Part shown: positions 34,856 to 46,309 of the stretch, one piece after another
Numbering within the stretch: position 1 is the stretch's first letter
Layout of the letters: the number at the start of each line of letters is the position of its first letter
Origin: Nereocystis luetkeana
Taxonomy: Eukaryota; Sar; Phaeophyceae; Laminariales; Laminariaceae
Assembly: GCA_031213475.1 (NCBI GenBank)
Contig: JARUPZ010000027.1
Coordinates: 2,293,001 to 2,357,000, forward strand
Direction: 5' to 3'
Length of the DNA stretch: 64,000 bases
Notes under the pieces: model-generated
Told to the model about the DNA's origin: nothing
Database searches by the model: none
The model's input: only the letters and a program-made list of their open reading frames with translations
Position numbers and translations under genes: made by a program

Positions 34856-34965
34856 TACTACGGGGGACCATAGTTAATAGGACCTGTGGTATACATAAAA
34901 AAACTATATACTTAAACATTTCTACTAACTATATTTGGTCCTATTAACTATGGCCCTCTGTAATA
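34856..34965. mobile_element. palindromic MITE, family 2, copy 2
   Basis: 110 bp, arms TACTACGGGGGACCATAGTT and the reverse complement of TATTACAGAGGGCCATAGTT. Matches 10435-10548. Lies 12 bp after the LINE tail. Confidence 0.8.
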
Positions 34966-35590
34966 CTGTGGATGTATACATACAAGCAAGCTATAGTATA
35001 AGGCGGTCGGTACGACTGGGCTAGCTTTTAGGTGCGACTAGCCTAACCTTGGCGCCAGAAGCTGTCAGAGACGATGTGCGCGAAACGACTAGCCCAAGGT
35101 GGATAGCTTCAAAACCTTTTAGAGACAGACGTCAGCAGCCGACGTACGCAACGACGACTAGTCCGAGGATCTGACAGCATACGACAGAACACATACGACG
35201 GGCATGTCAGCAACCCGTCAGCTGACAGCATAGACGACCCCCACCAAGCTTCTTCTTGTGGTATTCTTGCCTTTGCTTGCAGTTGTTTGTCACACACGGG
35301 AAAACCCCGGCGATCGCATACATACACCTTTCTTTCGTGCAATAGCTACCTACCCTTCTGTTGCTGGGTTCTGTCTGCCCGCCGCTTGAGGTTTGTGGTC
35401 GTCGGCTTCGAGAAAAGCAAAGTAGACAACTTCAGCTAGACGTTCCACCGATGTTCAGTTGTAATGTATTTCTCGTTGCGGGTAGATTGACTTTGCTGAA
35501 GTATGTTTCGGTGGCCGAAATATCTACCAAAGTACTTAATATTTCCGATCAAACTCGTATTTATTGGTTCATACCAAAAGAGTAGGTTTT
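34966..35590. other. intergenic, no gene seen
   Basis: Contains scattered ACTAGCC and CAGACGTCAG-like short repeats. The 60-77 codon ORFs do not look like proteins. Confidence 0.55.
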
Positions 35591-35593
35591 AAA

Positions 35594-35856
35594 ATCTGTG
35601 AGCTCGGGTCTTTAGAGGTGTTTTTTACTTGAAAATTGCGTAGCGCGGTCTGCACTTCGGAATGGTCGTCCGCACTTGAGAATTTTTCTGGTTCGATGCA
35701 AACGCACAGCCGCGTTTATGGTTTGGCCCGTTGTGGCTGCGGTTTGGGGTTAGAGTTAGGGTTAGGGGTTAGGTGGGGCTTTCGCCCGTACCTTGATCCC
35801 AACAGGAACCAAAATTCCTGAACAGCCTACCAACCTCAAGATCCGAGCTCACAGAT
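35594..35856. mobile_element. small terminal-inverted-repeat element with telomere-like repeats
   Basis: About 263 bp. The left end ATCTGTGAGCTCGGGTCTT pairs with the right end AAGATCCGAGCTCACAGAT. Inside, 35745-35780 reads as degenerate TTAGGG repeats (GTTAGGGTTAGGGGTTAGG). It ends 4 bp before the Ty3 LTR. Confidence 0.6.
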
Positions 35857-35859
35857 CAT

Positions 35860-36134
35860 TGTTATTTGCTGCAAGTATTTTTTACTCAGACAAAATCGCT
35901 ATTTAGATGGACCTTTTTAGGAGGGCAAATCAAATTTGTATACGTATCTTAGGTGGAAAACCAGGGGTTTTCCAGAGAGGCACGAGCGTGGTCTCAGTCT
36001 CCGTCGTGACGAAAGGAATAAAACTGCTCTTCTTCTATCTCTAAGCGAACAACAACGTGAGTACCAACGAGTACCGACTAAATAAGCAGACCTGCCCAGG
36101 GATACAAAGTCTCCCGCTGTCCGTGATCTTAACA
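35860..36134 (+). repeat. 5' LTR of Ty3/Gypsy element 1
   Basis: 275 bp starting TGTTAT and ending ATCTTAACA, same family and length as the LTRs at 51334, 51871 and 55083. The last 200 bp align well (CGTATCTTAGGTGGAAAACC onward); the first 70 bp are diverged. Directly followed by AGTGGCGTCGACGGCAGGAC, the probable primer-binding site. Confidence 0.7.
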
Positions 36135-38280
36135 AGTGGCGTCGACGGCAGGACCAAGCGTACCGGGAACCTGGATCTCTTCCAGGGGAGTGTCGCCTGG
36201 ATGGCCGCCGAACCCAACTCGTGCTTCCCCCTTGAGGCGGCAGCGAGGGTGGTCTCTGCCGCTCGCCGACTCCCACGCGACATGCCCGCAGACGACCTCT
36301 CCGTCCACGACGCTTGGCTCGACATGGCGGACGGCTCCTGGAAGGCCCAGCAACGCCGGGAGCAAACAATGGTTCTGGTCATTAGCCTGCGGCAGGCGCA
36401 CGACTTGTCCCCCTCCACCGTTCTCTGGCCTACTCCGACCGAGTATGGGCGTCAATGCAAGCGCCAGGTCGACTCCGGCGACCAGGGACACCGGCTCCCG
36501 GACGTCGGACAGGGCTCGAGACAGGCCTACGCCCCCTCCAACACCCTCTCGGACGACCGGGCCACCGACCCCCGGGGCACCAACACCCGGGAGTCCCCGA
36601 TAGCTCTGGGGCCCGCGACAGCTCCCACCGCCGTGATGACGACCGGGATCGTCGGCGCCCAAGCATGGGAGGAGCCTTGGCCGGCCATGACGACAGGATC
36701 CGCCGCGGACAGGGTTCAGATCACGGCTGGAGCACATTTCGGCGAAACGGGGCTGGACGTCGGCGAAACCGGGGCCAGGGGAAGGACAGCTCGAGCTACG
36801 GGCGAAATTGGAGCTACCGCCCGCGGGGAGACGCTTCTTAGGCCAACTCTTCGAGGTCCTCCACGGACGGCAGCGGCGAAAGCCCCGTTACCGAGATCAC
36901 CACCGGCTCCAAGAGGCAAGTGGTTCCCTCACTGGCGGAAGTTGCTTCCTCCGCCGCGCTTCTTGGTCGCTTGACCATGTCCGATGACCGCGCCATGCCC
37001 GTGTCGTCTAACCTTGCCCACGCTCGCACGACGGCGATCGGCTCTGCCGCCGCCGCGAAAAAGCACACTGTAGATGCCCAACGGGCGTACAAACACCTGA
37101 GACTGAAAAACATCTCTTGCATTTCTGTTCTACCTTTTTCCTCCTCGATCAACCCTTCTGATGCCGCGCAGCAACTCACGCGTTCGGTTAAGGCCTCCAC
37201 GTCTGATATTCTCATGATGTGCAACGATGGCAGCCATGCAGGCCTTAGTTCTACCGATAGGATCCCCGGTTGGGAGTACCACCTCAAGAAATCCTTCGCG
37301 CGCGCCATCGCACCTGACAAGCCCACGACCGCCTCCCTCACTACCTAGATGGAGTTTTTTGGGCAGGTGTCACGCGCCCTCGCAGCCGGATTGCCGGACC
37401 GGAAGCGTTCACGCTCCTCCTGAGGTTGCTGAGCAACCACTTCGACCGCACCGACACGGGGGTCAGCTACACCAAGTTGCGTGATATTGGCGTACCTAAC
37501 GGGACCCCGTTTTGCGATTTTAGCTGTGCTTTTCGAGGGGTGGTGTCGGCAGCGACGGGGACTGAGAGTGTTTTGGCACCGGGGGTGGAGGTAATTTTGG
37601 AGGTTGTTCGGATGGCAGTGAACGAGCAGTTCCCCAGCTTGATGCCCACGCTGTATACGAAAGTTTTGGCTACGGTGTCGAGGCCGTTTGGTACTTTGGA
37701 CGCCATGTGGTTGGCTTTTGAGACTCTCGCGAATAATAAGACACCTACCATCAACGGCGAAAAATATTTTTCTTTGCCTGCCTCTTCGGCGGGTGTGCGA
37801 TCATCCGCTCCGTCGGGGCTCCGGCCCGCCAGTAATGGTCACGGCCAGGGCAGGACGCTTCCCCAGTTGCCTGTTTGGCAGACGGGGTCGCGCAATAATC
37901 CGCTAGTGATGAACGTCCACAAATCCATCCCTGACTGCCTCGACCCATGGCTTGACACCGCTTCCAACTGCTGGCCCCTAGAAGAACACCACAATGTTGA
38001 AGTTCACGCTGTTAGCATGTCCATCCAGACCGAGGGCCCTCCCCTCCGGAGTGGTCTACTTTTATCGTCCGCCCGCGTGGCCGCCTTCAGCGAAAACCGA
38101 CGCCGCTGTTTGAACTGCCGCGAGGACTCACACTCCCTCAGACAGTGTTGGCACCCCTTTCAAAACCTTAGCGATAATCTAAACCCCGACCTCGGAACGG
38201 CTCGGCGACGATGGCGCGGCGTTCCGTCGTTGGCAAGAACGCATGACCCGACACAGCCGCGAAAATAACTCGCGGCCGAA
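36135..38280 (+). pseudogene. Ty3/Gypsy element 1 gag
   Basis: Read in several frames: 36135-36974, 36920-37348 (AAAAKKHTVDAQRAYKHLRL) and 37426-38268. The third frame has a capsid-like helical segment and a classic zinc knuckle, CLNCREDSHSLRQC (C-x2-C-x4-H-x4-C) at about 38108-38149. A stop at 37346 and at least two frameshifts disable it. Confidence 0.65.
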
Positions 38281-39596
38281 CAAGCACAAACACAAAAAAA
38301 CAGGCGTCGTTCCGGCCATTCGCGGGGGCAGCATCACGGCCAGGGTAAACATAACAGACAAGGTGGCGGCTACAACACACACGCGGAAGGAGGGCACCAA
38401 CAGTCTAACTCCAGCTATCACGGTGGTGGTTCGACCACCCCTGGCTTTTCCGCCCCGGCGTCCGCTTCGGGAGTTTGCTGCGGTGCCTCGCATAATTCGG
38501 ACAGTAACCCCAACGGACGCCAGCCAGACACCTTCCGAGCCGGTAACTGGCAGGCCGATGGCGGTTCGGCTCCTCCTGCCCGCCCGCCGCAAGCATTGCC
38601 GGGAGAAAGTATATTGATTTCACAAGATGCTCGCGTCCCAGGCTCGCTCAGCGCTCAGCACCGACCTGCGCCGCTCCCCCCCCGCGCTTGCTCTGTACTT
38701 CGGACCGAGGCAGCGACTCAGCTCCACCGGTTTTACCGGGGAGCCCCCGGGCGTCTTTTCCGACGTCGGGAGCCCGCGCCTCGAACACCGCTCCCCTCAC
38801 ACTGGGCACGAGAGCAGGTGCGATAACCGCCGCTCTTCCGAACCACGCACCGCGCGGCACCACGCATTTCGCGCCGTCGCGTCGTTCTTTTCAGCGAGGG
38901 TGTCCCTCTCCTTCACCTCCCGGCCATGCGGTGGCGGTCGGTTTGAGGTGCGGGGAAGCAAACACCGAAACCCCGAGATCTCGGTTGAAGCTTGACTCGG
39001 CGTTTCCTCGCAATATCGGTGGCGGCTCCCCCCTTTTTCCTATCAAGGAAGAGTCAAAATTAGCTACCTTGTCCCCCTTCCCCACCAGGTCTACAGGACG
39101 GAAGCCCTCTCCGATGGGCCCTTTGTTTCCCCCCACCGGAGCACCGTTCTCGAAGTCGTCTACAGGGTCTGCAGGCCCTCTTTCGTGTTCGCGCACGCCG
39201 CTCCACGTGCGCCGCGCTCCTTCGGCTCCTGTAGAACAGGAAGAAACTGATACTGCCCGTCGAGCCGGTGGTGACTCCACAGCCTCCGGTCAGATCAACC
39301 GGACAGCATACCCGTTAAATTCGGAAGAATCGCAGCTCTCGTCAAGCAGAACGAGCTCAGAGCCCCCTGCCCCCTTTGATCCAGGACAGAGATCATCCGG
39401 CGCAGTAAGAGAACCTTCTGGCGATTTTTTTCCTGCGGGCAATGGTGACACCGAGCCAGTATACGTGAAACCGGACTCGCCTCGTGCACCAGGGGCTCAG
39501 TGTTCTCAGAGAAGCACACCCCCCCGCCCACACGCCGCAACGGCGGCCACCGACGATTCGACATCTTCGGTCTTTGACCCTACTCTCGAGTATCCA
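38281..39596 (+). pseudogene. Ty3/Gypsy element 1 spacer between gag and NADAR domain
   Basis: One long open frame, 38688-39618, rich in Pro, Ser, Thr and Arg, with no recognised domain, leads straight into the NADAR-like domain. It behaves like a disordered linker of the polyprotein. Confidence 0.5.
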
Positions 39597-40065
39597 ACGG
39601 AGCGGGTGGTACTTTTCTAGCAGAGCCCCCTTCCTATTTTTCGCAGTGGTCCCCCTCGGTTTTTGTCGTTGACGGTGTGCCATATTCGCGCGCGGAGCAG
39701 TATATGATGGCTGGAAAGGCTTGCCTTTTCTGGACCACAACACAGCGGAGCGGATTATGGCCTCGCCAGACCCTAGCGAGCACAAACGCCTCGGTCGGGG
39801 CGTGCATAACTTGGACTGCGCTACCTGGGACCGCGTTCGGGAAGACGCCGTCCTTGCTGGTTATTTTGCCAAATTCACGGAGAACCCGGTCATGACGCAG
39901 CACCTATTGAGCACTGGCAACAAAGTTTTGGCTGAAGCCAGCCCTTTAGACCCCGTGTGGGGCATCGGTCTCCGGGCAGACGACCCCGAGGCTCAAAACC
40001 CCTCTCGGTGGCGTGCGAAAAATTCCTCGGGAAAGTTATTTCCGCCGTTCGCGACACCCTCCGCT
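39597..40065 (+). pseudogene. NADAR (YbiA-like) domain in Ty3/Gypsy element 1
   Basis: NADAR domains act on ADP-ribose or riboflavin-precursor N-glycosidic bonds; members include bacterial YbiA. The fold signature is spread over three frames. The first has YFSQWSPSVFVVDG, then YSRAEQYMMAGKACLF (39685-39732). After a shift at about 39733 the second has DHNTAERIMASPDP, KRLGRGVHN, FAKFTENPVMTQHLLSTG and EASPLDPVWGIGLRADDP (39730-39990). A second shift near 40020 leads to FLGKVISAVRDTLR. The total of about 155 residues is the usual length. The frameshifts mean this copy is dead. It lies between the linker and the protease; element 2 has the same domain at the same place. Confidence 0.8.
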
Positions 40066-40309
40066 CAAGTGACGGGTTGGCACCCCCCGCCTCCTCTCAT
40101 CAATTTTGCACTCCACCCACGACTGACAGAATTCACTAGCTTTCACCGGCGCCGCCCCGCCCTTTGGCCGTGGCCCGCGCTTGCCCAGGTCCTCTCTTGG
40201 AGTTTTCGACCTATTTTTCTGACGCGCCGGCTGATCACAGCCCCGAGGTTTTGGCTGTCGCACCTAGTGTCGACCCTCCCTCGCGCTGCCAGAACACGGC
40301 CCCTGCTTC

Positions 40310-41040
40310 GTCGAGGGCACCAATACCCTCGATGACGCCTCTTCTACTGCCAAAATCGCGATTCACAGCGGAGCTGGCGTTCTTGCGCCTTTTGGTTGCG
40401 TGGTGTTTCTTGACACTGGCTCCCCACAGACTTTCATTCGGCCCGATGTTTTGGATCGCATGCTCGCGGTTGGTGTGGCATCCATCGCATGCGAGCAGAA
40501 ACGCACCCCTCGTTCCTGGGGGGGGTTTGGCGAATCAACCCCTCTGAAGACATCGACGAGTATGCGCCTGAGCGTCCAATTCTTTCGAGAAAATGAGCCT
40601 GTGTGCCCCCTCGCAGTTTGGGCCTGCGTGGTCCCCCCCTCAGTGATGCAGCATGCAGTACTGCTGGGACGTGACAGCTGGACGCGTTTTAATAGCTGCT
40701 CCTACCGCTCTCTGCCACCTCGCCCGTCAGACCAACGCGTTTTTGGTGAGCTGGAGTTACTTCACCACGCCCCGACAGGCCTGCCCGTGTACGCCATCGA
40801 CCCCGCCGCTTCGGGTGGAGGCTTCCATCTCCGCTACGAGGGCGCGGCAGGCGTCACCCTGTCCGACGATCCTCAACTACTTGCGGTTAATTTGGTTCGA
40901 AGCGATGGCTCCCCGGCACTCCCTGGACTCTACTTGGTCGACACGATGTCCCAGTCCGACCTGCCCTCGGTTGAGGAGCACTTCGTCGCTTCCGGGCGAC
41001 AGGTTCTTCCCTCGTTGGAGTGGCGGCCCTCGAGCCAGGA
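40310..41040 (+). pseudogene. Ty3/Gypsy element 1 aspartic protease
   Basis: Retropepsin with the catalytic VVFLDTGSPQTFIRPDVLD (about 40400-40455) and an ILGRD-like LLGRDSWTRF (about 40661-40690) as second half. The frame 40400-41218 is open throughout. A spacer of unknown fold leads into the RT. Confidence 0.75.
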
Positions 41041-43537
41041 GATATCCTCGACGTCGCCCACGCCCCACTGCTCAGCGTCCCGCTCGATGTTTTGCGGCAG
41101 GACAACCGAGCCACCAGCCCTCCTTCAGGACTGTCTGAGGTGTCCCCGGTCTCAGCAGTTACAGCTTCCCCCCTCGCAGCTCCAGCCTCGCCCTCGCCTG
41201 CACTGCTTGAGCGTTTGAGCCCAGAACAGCGCGTTTCGTTCCTGCGCGTCTGGGCACGTTTGCAAGTGCATCTGCGGGAGGTAGATTGTGAACTTCACGG
41301 CACGGACTGGACCCGTGCAGCCGTTGAACAGCTGGGGGATATTCTCTGCGAATTTCCGGACGTTTTCTCGAAGTCCAAATCTGATTTTGGTTCCTGTTCG
41401 TTGACGCCTTTCGTGATTTCGGTCCTGGAAGGAAGCGCTCCTGTCACGTCCAGGCCGCACTGCATCCATCCCATCCTGGCCAAGGAAGTGGAGGACACCT
41501 TGGATCAGTATCTAGCGGCAGGTCTGATCCAGCACTCGACCGCTCCGTACTCGAGCCCGCTGGTGGTCATCCCGCAGAGGTCTGGAGGCGTTCGGAGCAC
41601 CGTAAACTATAAGAAACTCAACAAGATCAGCAACGTCAGCGAGCTACCTATTCCTCGCGTGGATCAAGTCTTCGACTCCCTGGGGGAGGGACGGGTGTTT
41701 TCTCTCTTGGATTTGGTCTCCTCGTTCCACCAGATTACCGCGCACAAGAAAACCGTCCCTCTCACGGCGTTTTGCACTCCTACGGGACTCTACGAGTGGC
41801 TCGTCATGTCCCAAAGCAGCAGTGCTTCGCCCGGCTGGTTCGTCAAAGTAATGAACGAAGTCATCAAAGGTCTGACACAGGTGGCGGCCTACCTAGATGA
41901 TGTGATCGTCTTCGACTCTGATCCGACGGCCCACGTCAAGACGATACGAGCCCTCTTCGAATGCCTGCGCGAACACAACCGCAAGCTCTCCCCCTCGAAG
42001 GCTCGCCTCGGCGCCACGGATGCTAATCTTCTGGGCCACTCCATTTCGTCCACGGGTATACGCAGAAACAGTTTCGGCTTTGATGTATATGCCCATGCCC
42101 AACAACCTCAAGCAGGTCCGTGCGTTGATGGGCGGCGTGGGATATTATCGCAAATTCCTGCCCAACCTGTCTAAAAGGATCCGTCCTCTCACTGCCCTCC
42201 TGCGAAAGAGGGTTAAGTACGTCTTTACGCCGGTCATGGAAGCTATCGTTCGCCATATCCTCGCCGAGCTCACTGCCCCGCCAATTTCGGCCTTCCCGGA
42301 CTGGGACTCTGTAGCCGACGGCTCCCGCCCCTTTCGCGTGTACTGTGACGCCTGCATCGACGGTTTTGGTGCCTCGCTTGAACAAGGACAACTGGACGGC
42401 GCGATACGGCCCATTGCTTATATCAGCCGCGCTACCCTCGATTCCGAGAGGCACTGGATCCCGTTGGACCTGGAAGCTGGCAGCATAGTCCGGGCTATCA
42501 AGTGACTCCGAGGCTACCCATGGGGGACAAAGTTTCGCATATTTTCGGACCACAAAGCACTTGGGAGCATCGGCAAAGTAGGGGATCACAACGCGCGAGT
42601 CCAGCGGTGGCTCGAGTTCCTCACTGCGTTCGACTACACCCTCGAGTACCGCAAGGGCAGCGCCAACGGAAACGCTGATTTTCTCTCCCGTTTGCCAGAA
42701 CCCGCCACAGAACACGACCGCAGTGGGTCTAGCAGCCTCACCCTCGTCGAGGACCGGGGTATCTTCCTCATCCGAGCCTGCGGGCTTCGCACTCGCTCTT
42801 CCCCGACCCCCGGTGTAGGTTTGGGTGGGCTGGTGCCCCGCACCGAAAGTGCCGTCTTTGGTGGGCTGCCTTTCACCGAGCCCGTCACAGAACACGACCG
42901 CAGTGGGTCTAGCAGCCTCACCCTCGTCGAGGACCGGGGTATCTTCCTCATCCGAGCCTGCGGGCTTCGCACTCGCTCTTCCCCGACCCCCGGTGTAGGT
43001 TTGGGTGGGCTGGTGCCCCGCACCGAAAGTGCCGTCTTTGGTGGGCTGCCTTTCACCTCTTCGGATTTTTGCGATTTTCGCGCACACGGGCGACGTATGA
43101 GGATTGACGACGTCTCTGCTCCTCTGGGGAGATTCGCCGCTCGTGTGTCTGCTTCCGTCACCACCGTCGAGCGCCGTCCTGGTCTGCGGTGTTTTTCACC
43201 CGTCGCCGACGCCGCTTTCGCATCGGTTTTTGTCGTACCCCCCGGGGGTGACCAGGGCTCTGCAGAAGCCCCCGCTGCAGCGATGATTGTCGCCCAGCGT
43301 GTTCCTCTCCCGACGAGCACTTTACAGGGAGAAGATTCCGCCACGAGCACTGCTCCGGCCGCGTCTTCCCCTTCAGGCCAGGGCTCTGCAGCCGTCCCCG
43401 CTGCGGCGACGAATGTGGTCGCCCAGCGCTCTCCTCCCCCGACGAGCACTTTACAGGGAGAAGATTACGCCGTGATCGCTTATCCCGCCGCGTCTGCCCC
43501 ATCACTGCCTGGCTACCTGGCGCCTCTGAGAACTTAG
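41020..43537 (+). pseudogene. Ty3/Gypsy element 1 reverse transcriptase and RNase H
   Basis: RT frame 41020-42060: PHCIHPILAKEVEDTLDQYL, SSPLVVIPQRSGG, LPIPRVDQVFDSLG, FSLLDLVSSFHQI, TAFCTPTGLYEWLVM and an intact YLDDVIVF. A frameshift near 42060 leads to the RNase H (42080-42690): YYRKFLPNLSKRIRPLTALL, VYCDACIDGFGASLEQ, AYISRATLDSER and FSDHKALGS, with a TGA at 42503 where Arg is expected. The tail is Pro/Ser-rich, duplicated at 42699-43057, and open to 43537. No integrase follows; the element seems to stop near 43800. Confidence 0.8.
42699..43057 (+). repeat. 180 bp in-frame tandem duplication
   Basis: Two adjacent units with an exact 180 bp period (60 codons) across the RNase H tail of element 1: 42721 and 42901 start identical lines of sequence. 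Only about two differences are seen near the left edge (CCCGCCACAG against CCCGTCACAG), so it is recent and keeps the frame. Confidence 0.9.
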
Positions 43538-45359
43538 CCACCTTCAGGCCGCATCTCTACGCGGGCACGCCGGCGAACAGCCGGCGCGGCTGGCTCCGCG
43601 CCGCCTGCTGTTGACTATGACTTCGGGCCCGGCGGGGCCCCTAGACCATCAGCCCGGCGTGCTATCACCCCGCCGCGAGACCCACGGCCGCGACCTTCCG
43701 CACCAGTCGTTTTGGCCCCGGCTCCTGCCGTTGGTTCCGACGGTACCCATCCCGTCCGAACGCGACCACTTCGAGCCCGTGGGAACCCCTATTTTATGCC
43801 GTGCGAACGACATATTTACACAACAGCACCACCTCTATTTTCGCCTCGACTAGCCAGCTCCGCGCGCGCAAAAACTTTACGTGCTCAAGGTGAACTCTGC
43901 CTCAGCTGTAGCAGCCTAGACTGCAGCATGAAGGCCTGTAGGCAACATTGTTTTGGGCAACGTAGGACAAGTCTGACGATGGACAGCAGCTACCGCAACG
44001 GCAGACGTAATACCAGCGGCAGTGTGGGCGGCCGATCACGACTTCGGCTGCACTACTTTCGACGCTGCACGCTTGTTGCCGACACCGCACCTACAGCGAA
44101 ACGGTATTTCTTCGAGGCCAAGGACCAGCTTCGCCTTTATCAGGATGAGGTTCCTCCTCCTTCTCCTCCAATGGCGCCAGTACGTTCGACGCTGCATGCT
44201 TGCTACCGACACCGCACCGAAAGCGAAACGGTATTTCTTCGGGGCCCAGGACCAGTTTCGCCCTTGTCGGGATGAGCTTATTCCTCCTTCCCCGCCAATA
44301 ACACCACCCCCCCTTCTCACCCATTCCAACAGTAGTAATCACTTGACCAAGTATTGATCCCCTTGTTTAAGTGAATCATCTTGAGGTGTGGGTGGGAGGA
44401 GGTTCAAACGTCGAGCCTTACAAGGACGCTCGCCTCGACGTCTCTTCTCGATGAGCAACGCTCGAACTTGCCACCCATTGCCGAGTGTCCCGCAGGAGTA
44501 ATTGACCTGCTCGACGCCTCGACGATCTTGGCTGCCAGCGGTTCCGGTACCGTACACGGCCCAGCCACCTCTTCAACCGGACCATCGATCGAGCTGGCTT
44601 TCAGCCATTTGGGCCACTCTGCTTGCGCTACGTTCACGAGCGCCGTGGCAGCTTCTGCTGGATCTCAGAATGCAATTAGCACCGGAACCTCCGCTGAGCG
44701 CCAGGTGCTGACAACACCACTACCCCTAGGCCTAGGGGGTAGCCCCGCCCTTTGAAAGGTGGGAGACTCACGACCATCGTTGACCAGGAAATCCGTAGAT
44801 CCACCTGTCCCGCCATCCTTCTCGGTGCCGTGCAATATGATACAACACCGCAGGACCCGGATACCATGAATCGTTTCTCCTAGCGAGTGTGGGCCCCAGC
44901 TTCCCAGTCGAAGACCGACCCAAGCAGGGACCCCCAGGGTATTTCCGGCTATGCTTGAGACCCTCCGGGAAACTCGGCGATGCCGACAATTCCCCCCGCG
45001 AACGCCGGGAGCGCAGCCGGGCCTCTTGCCCCGGCTTCCCTCACGAAGACGCCACATAGCAATGGCTCCCACGGTATCTCCGGCTTCACCCGAGACCCTC
45101 CTACAGGTTCGGCTATACCGACCATTTCACCCGTGAACACAGGGAGCGAAATCGGGCATCTTGACCCGGTTTTCCTCCCGTGAACGCCATTTAAGGGTAT
45201 CTCCGGCTACGCCCGAGACCCTTCTAAAGATTCGGCAAGGCCGACCATTTCCTCCGCGAACACTTGGAGCGCAGCTGGACTTTCGGATCCGGCTCCCCTC
45301 CCAACGACATCATGCGACAGTCTTCGTGACAGCCGCTCATCACCACAGCCGGACCAACC
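43538..45359. other. degenerate Ty3 spacer and tandem repeats
   Basis: 43600-43800 still resembles the spacer before the integrase of element 2 (ACTATGACTTCGGGCC against ACTATGGTTTCGGCCG). 44058-44311 is a tandem pair with a 127 bp period. 44939-45310 holds three units of about 120-135 bp starting GTAT(C/T)TCCGGCT. The ORF 44381-44755 is unrecognised and may be a relic of the gag or linker of element 2. Confidence 0.5.
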
Positions 45360-45605
45360 TGCACACACCCGGAGCCATACGCCTAACCAACTTTACCTGT
45401 TCTGGCAAGGTGACTCCGCCCTTTTACAGTGACACATCTTGGACTTTGTACACGAAGGTACCGTGTTCACCTACGCCGACCAGTTCATCATGGCGCGAAA
45501 TGCCGCACTTTTTGGCGACACTACACGCCACCATCAAATCATGGCCTCGTCCGACCCGGCTCAGCAGAAAGCCCTCGGACGCACCGTGTTCGGTTTCGAC
45601 GACGA
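45360..45605 (+). pseudogene. NADAR-like domain in Ty3/Gypsy element 2, 3'-deleted
   Basis: Same domain as in element 1 but clearly diverged. A TGA at 45430 replaces the Trp expected in Q-W-H. The chain continues DFVHEGTVFTYADQFIMARN, ALFGDTTRHHQIMASSDP and KALGRTVFGFDDDV. The frame then jumps into the middle of the protease, so the second half of NADAR and the catalytic protease Asp have been lost by deletion. That it shares position and motifs with element 1 shows the domain was in the common ancestor. Confidence 0.7.
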
Positions 45606-46020
45606 CGTACGGCTTCGGCACCTCCGCCCCCCTCACTACCTCCGACTCCATCCGCCTCAGCGTACAGTTCCTGAGAGGAACCCCTCCCACAGCCACCCTT
45701 GTCGTGTGGGCGTGTATTATCCCTCCGGGCACTATGCAGCACCCTATCCTTCTTGGGCGGGACAGCTGAATGCGCTGCGAGCAACGCTCGTATACCACGC
45801 TTCCCCACCAGCCAGTCGGACCACTCCTCGGCGAGCTTTCCCTTCTCCACCACGACCCCAACCGAGCCGCCGCGTTCATTCCGGACGACCGTTCCACAAA
45901 CGATGTTTACCACCTCCGATACGCCGGCACCCGAACAATCACATTTTCGACCACTCCAGCCCTCGCCGTGTTCAACCTGGTGCGCCAGTCCGGCGCTCCA
46001 GCGTTCACCGGGAACTAGTT
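45606..46020 (+). pseudogene. Ty3/Gypsy element 2 protease remnant
   Basis: FGTSAPLTTSDSIRLSVQFL, VVWACIIPPGTMQHPILLGR and SLLHHDPNRAAAFI align with element 1 after its DTGS motif. The catalytic half is deleted, so no activity is possible. Confidence 0.7.
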
Positions 46021-46309
46021 GGTCGATATGTTTCCCCGCGATGATCCCCTTTCGGACACGGCGATTTCGTCTTCGATGGGCACCAGACGATACCGCTCTC
46101 CGGCTCCACCGAGCTTGAACCGGGGAACCTCCTTGGGACCTCCTTTGCTCCATTGGTGCAAGTTCCAATTTCCACCCTGTCCTACCCTTCCCTGGAGCCC
46201 CCTCCGCCCCTCCCCGCCCCCGACGTACATGCCCTCCACCACAGCATTCCAGTGGCTAACGAGGGCCCAACCTCAGCGGACCCCCCACACCGCCGAAGAC
46301 GCCGTGCCC

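Noticed and set aside
42023..43087. 354-codon minus-strand ORF opposite the RNase H of element 1
   Set aside because: The plus strand carries clear RNase H motifs; the antisense frame is open by GC-rich codon use and repeats the 180 bp duplication.
45539..46168. 209-codon minus-strand ORF in element 2
   Set aside because: Lies opposite recognised protease-region sequence; no domain on the minus strand.
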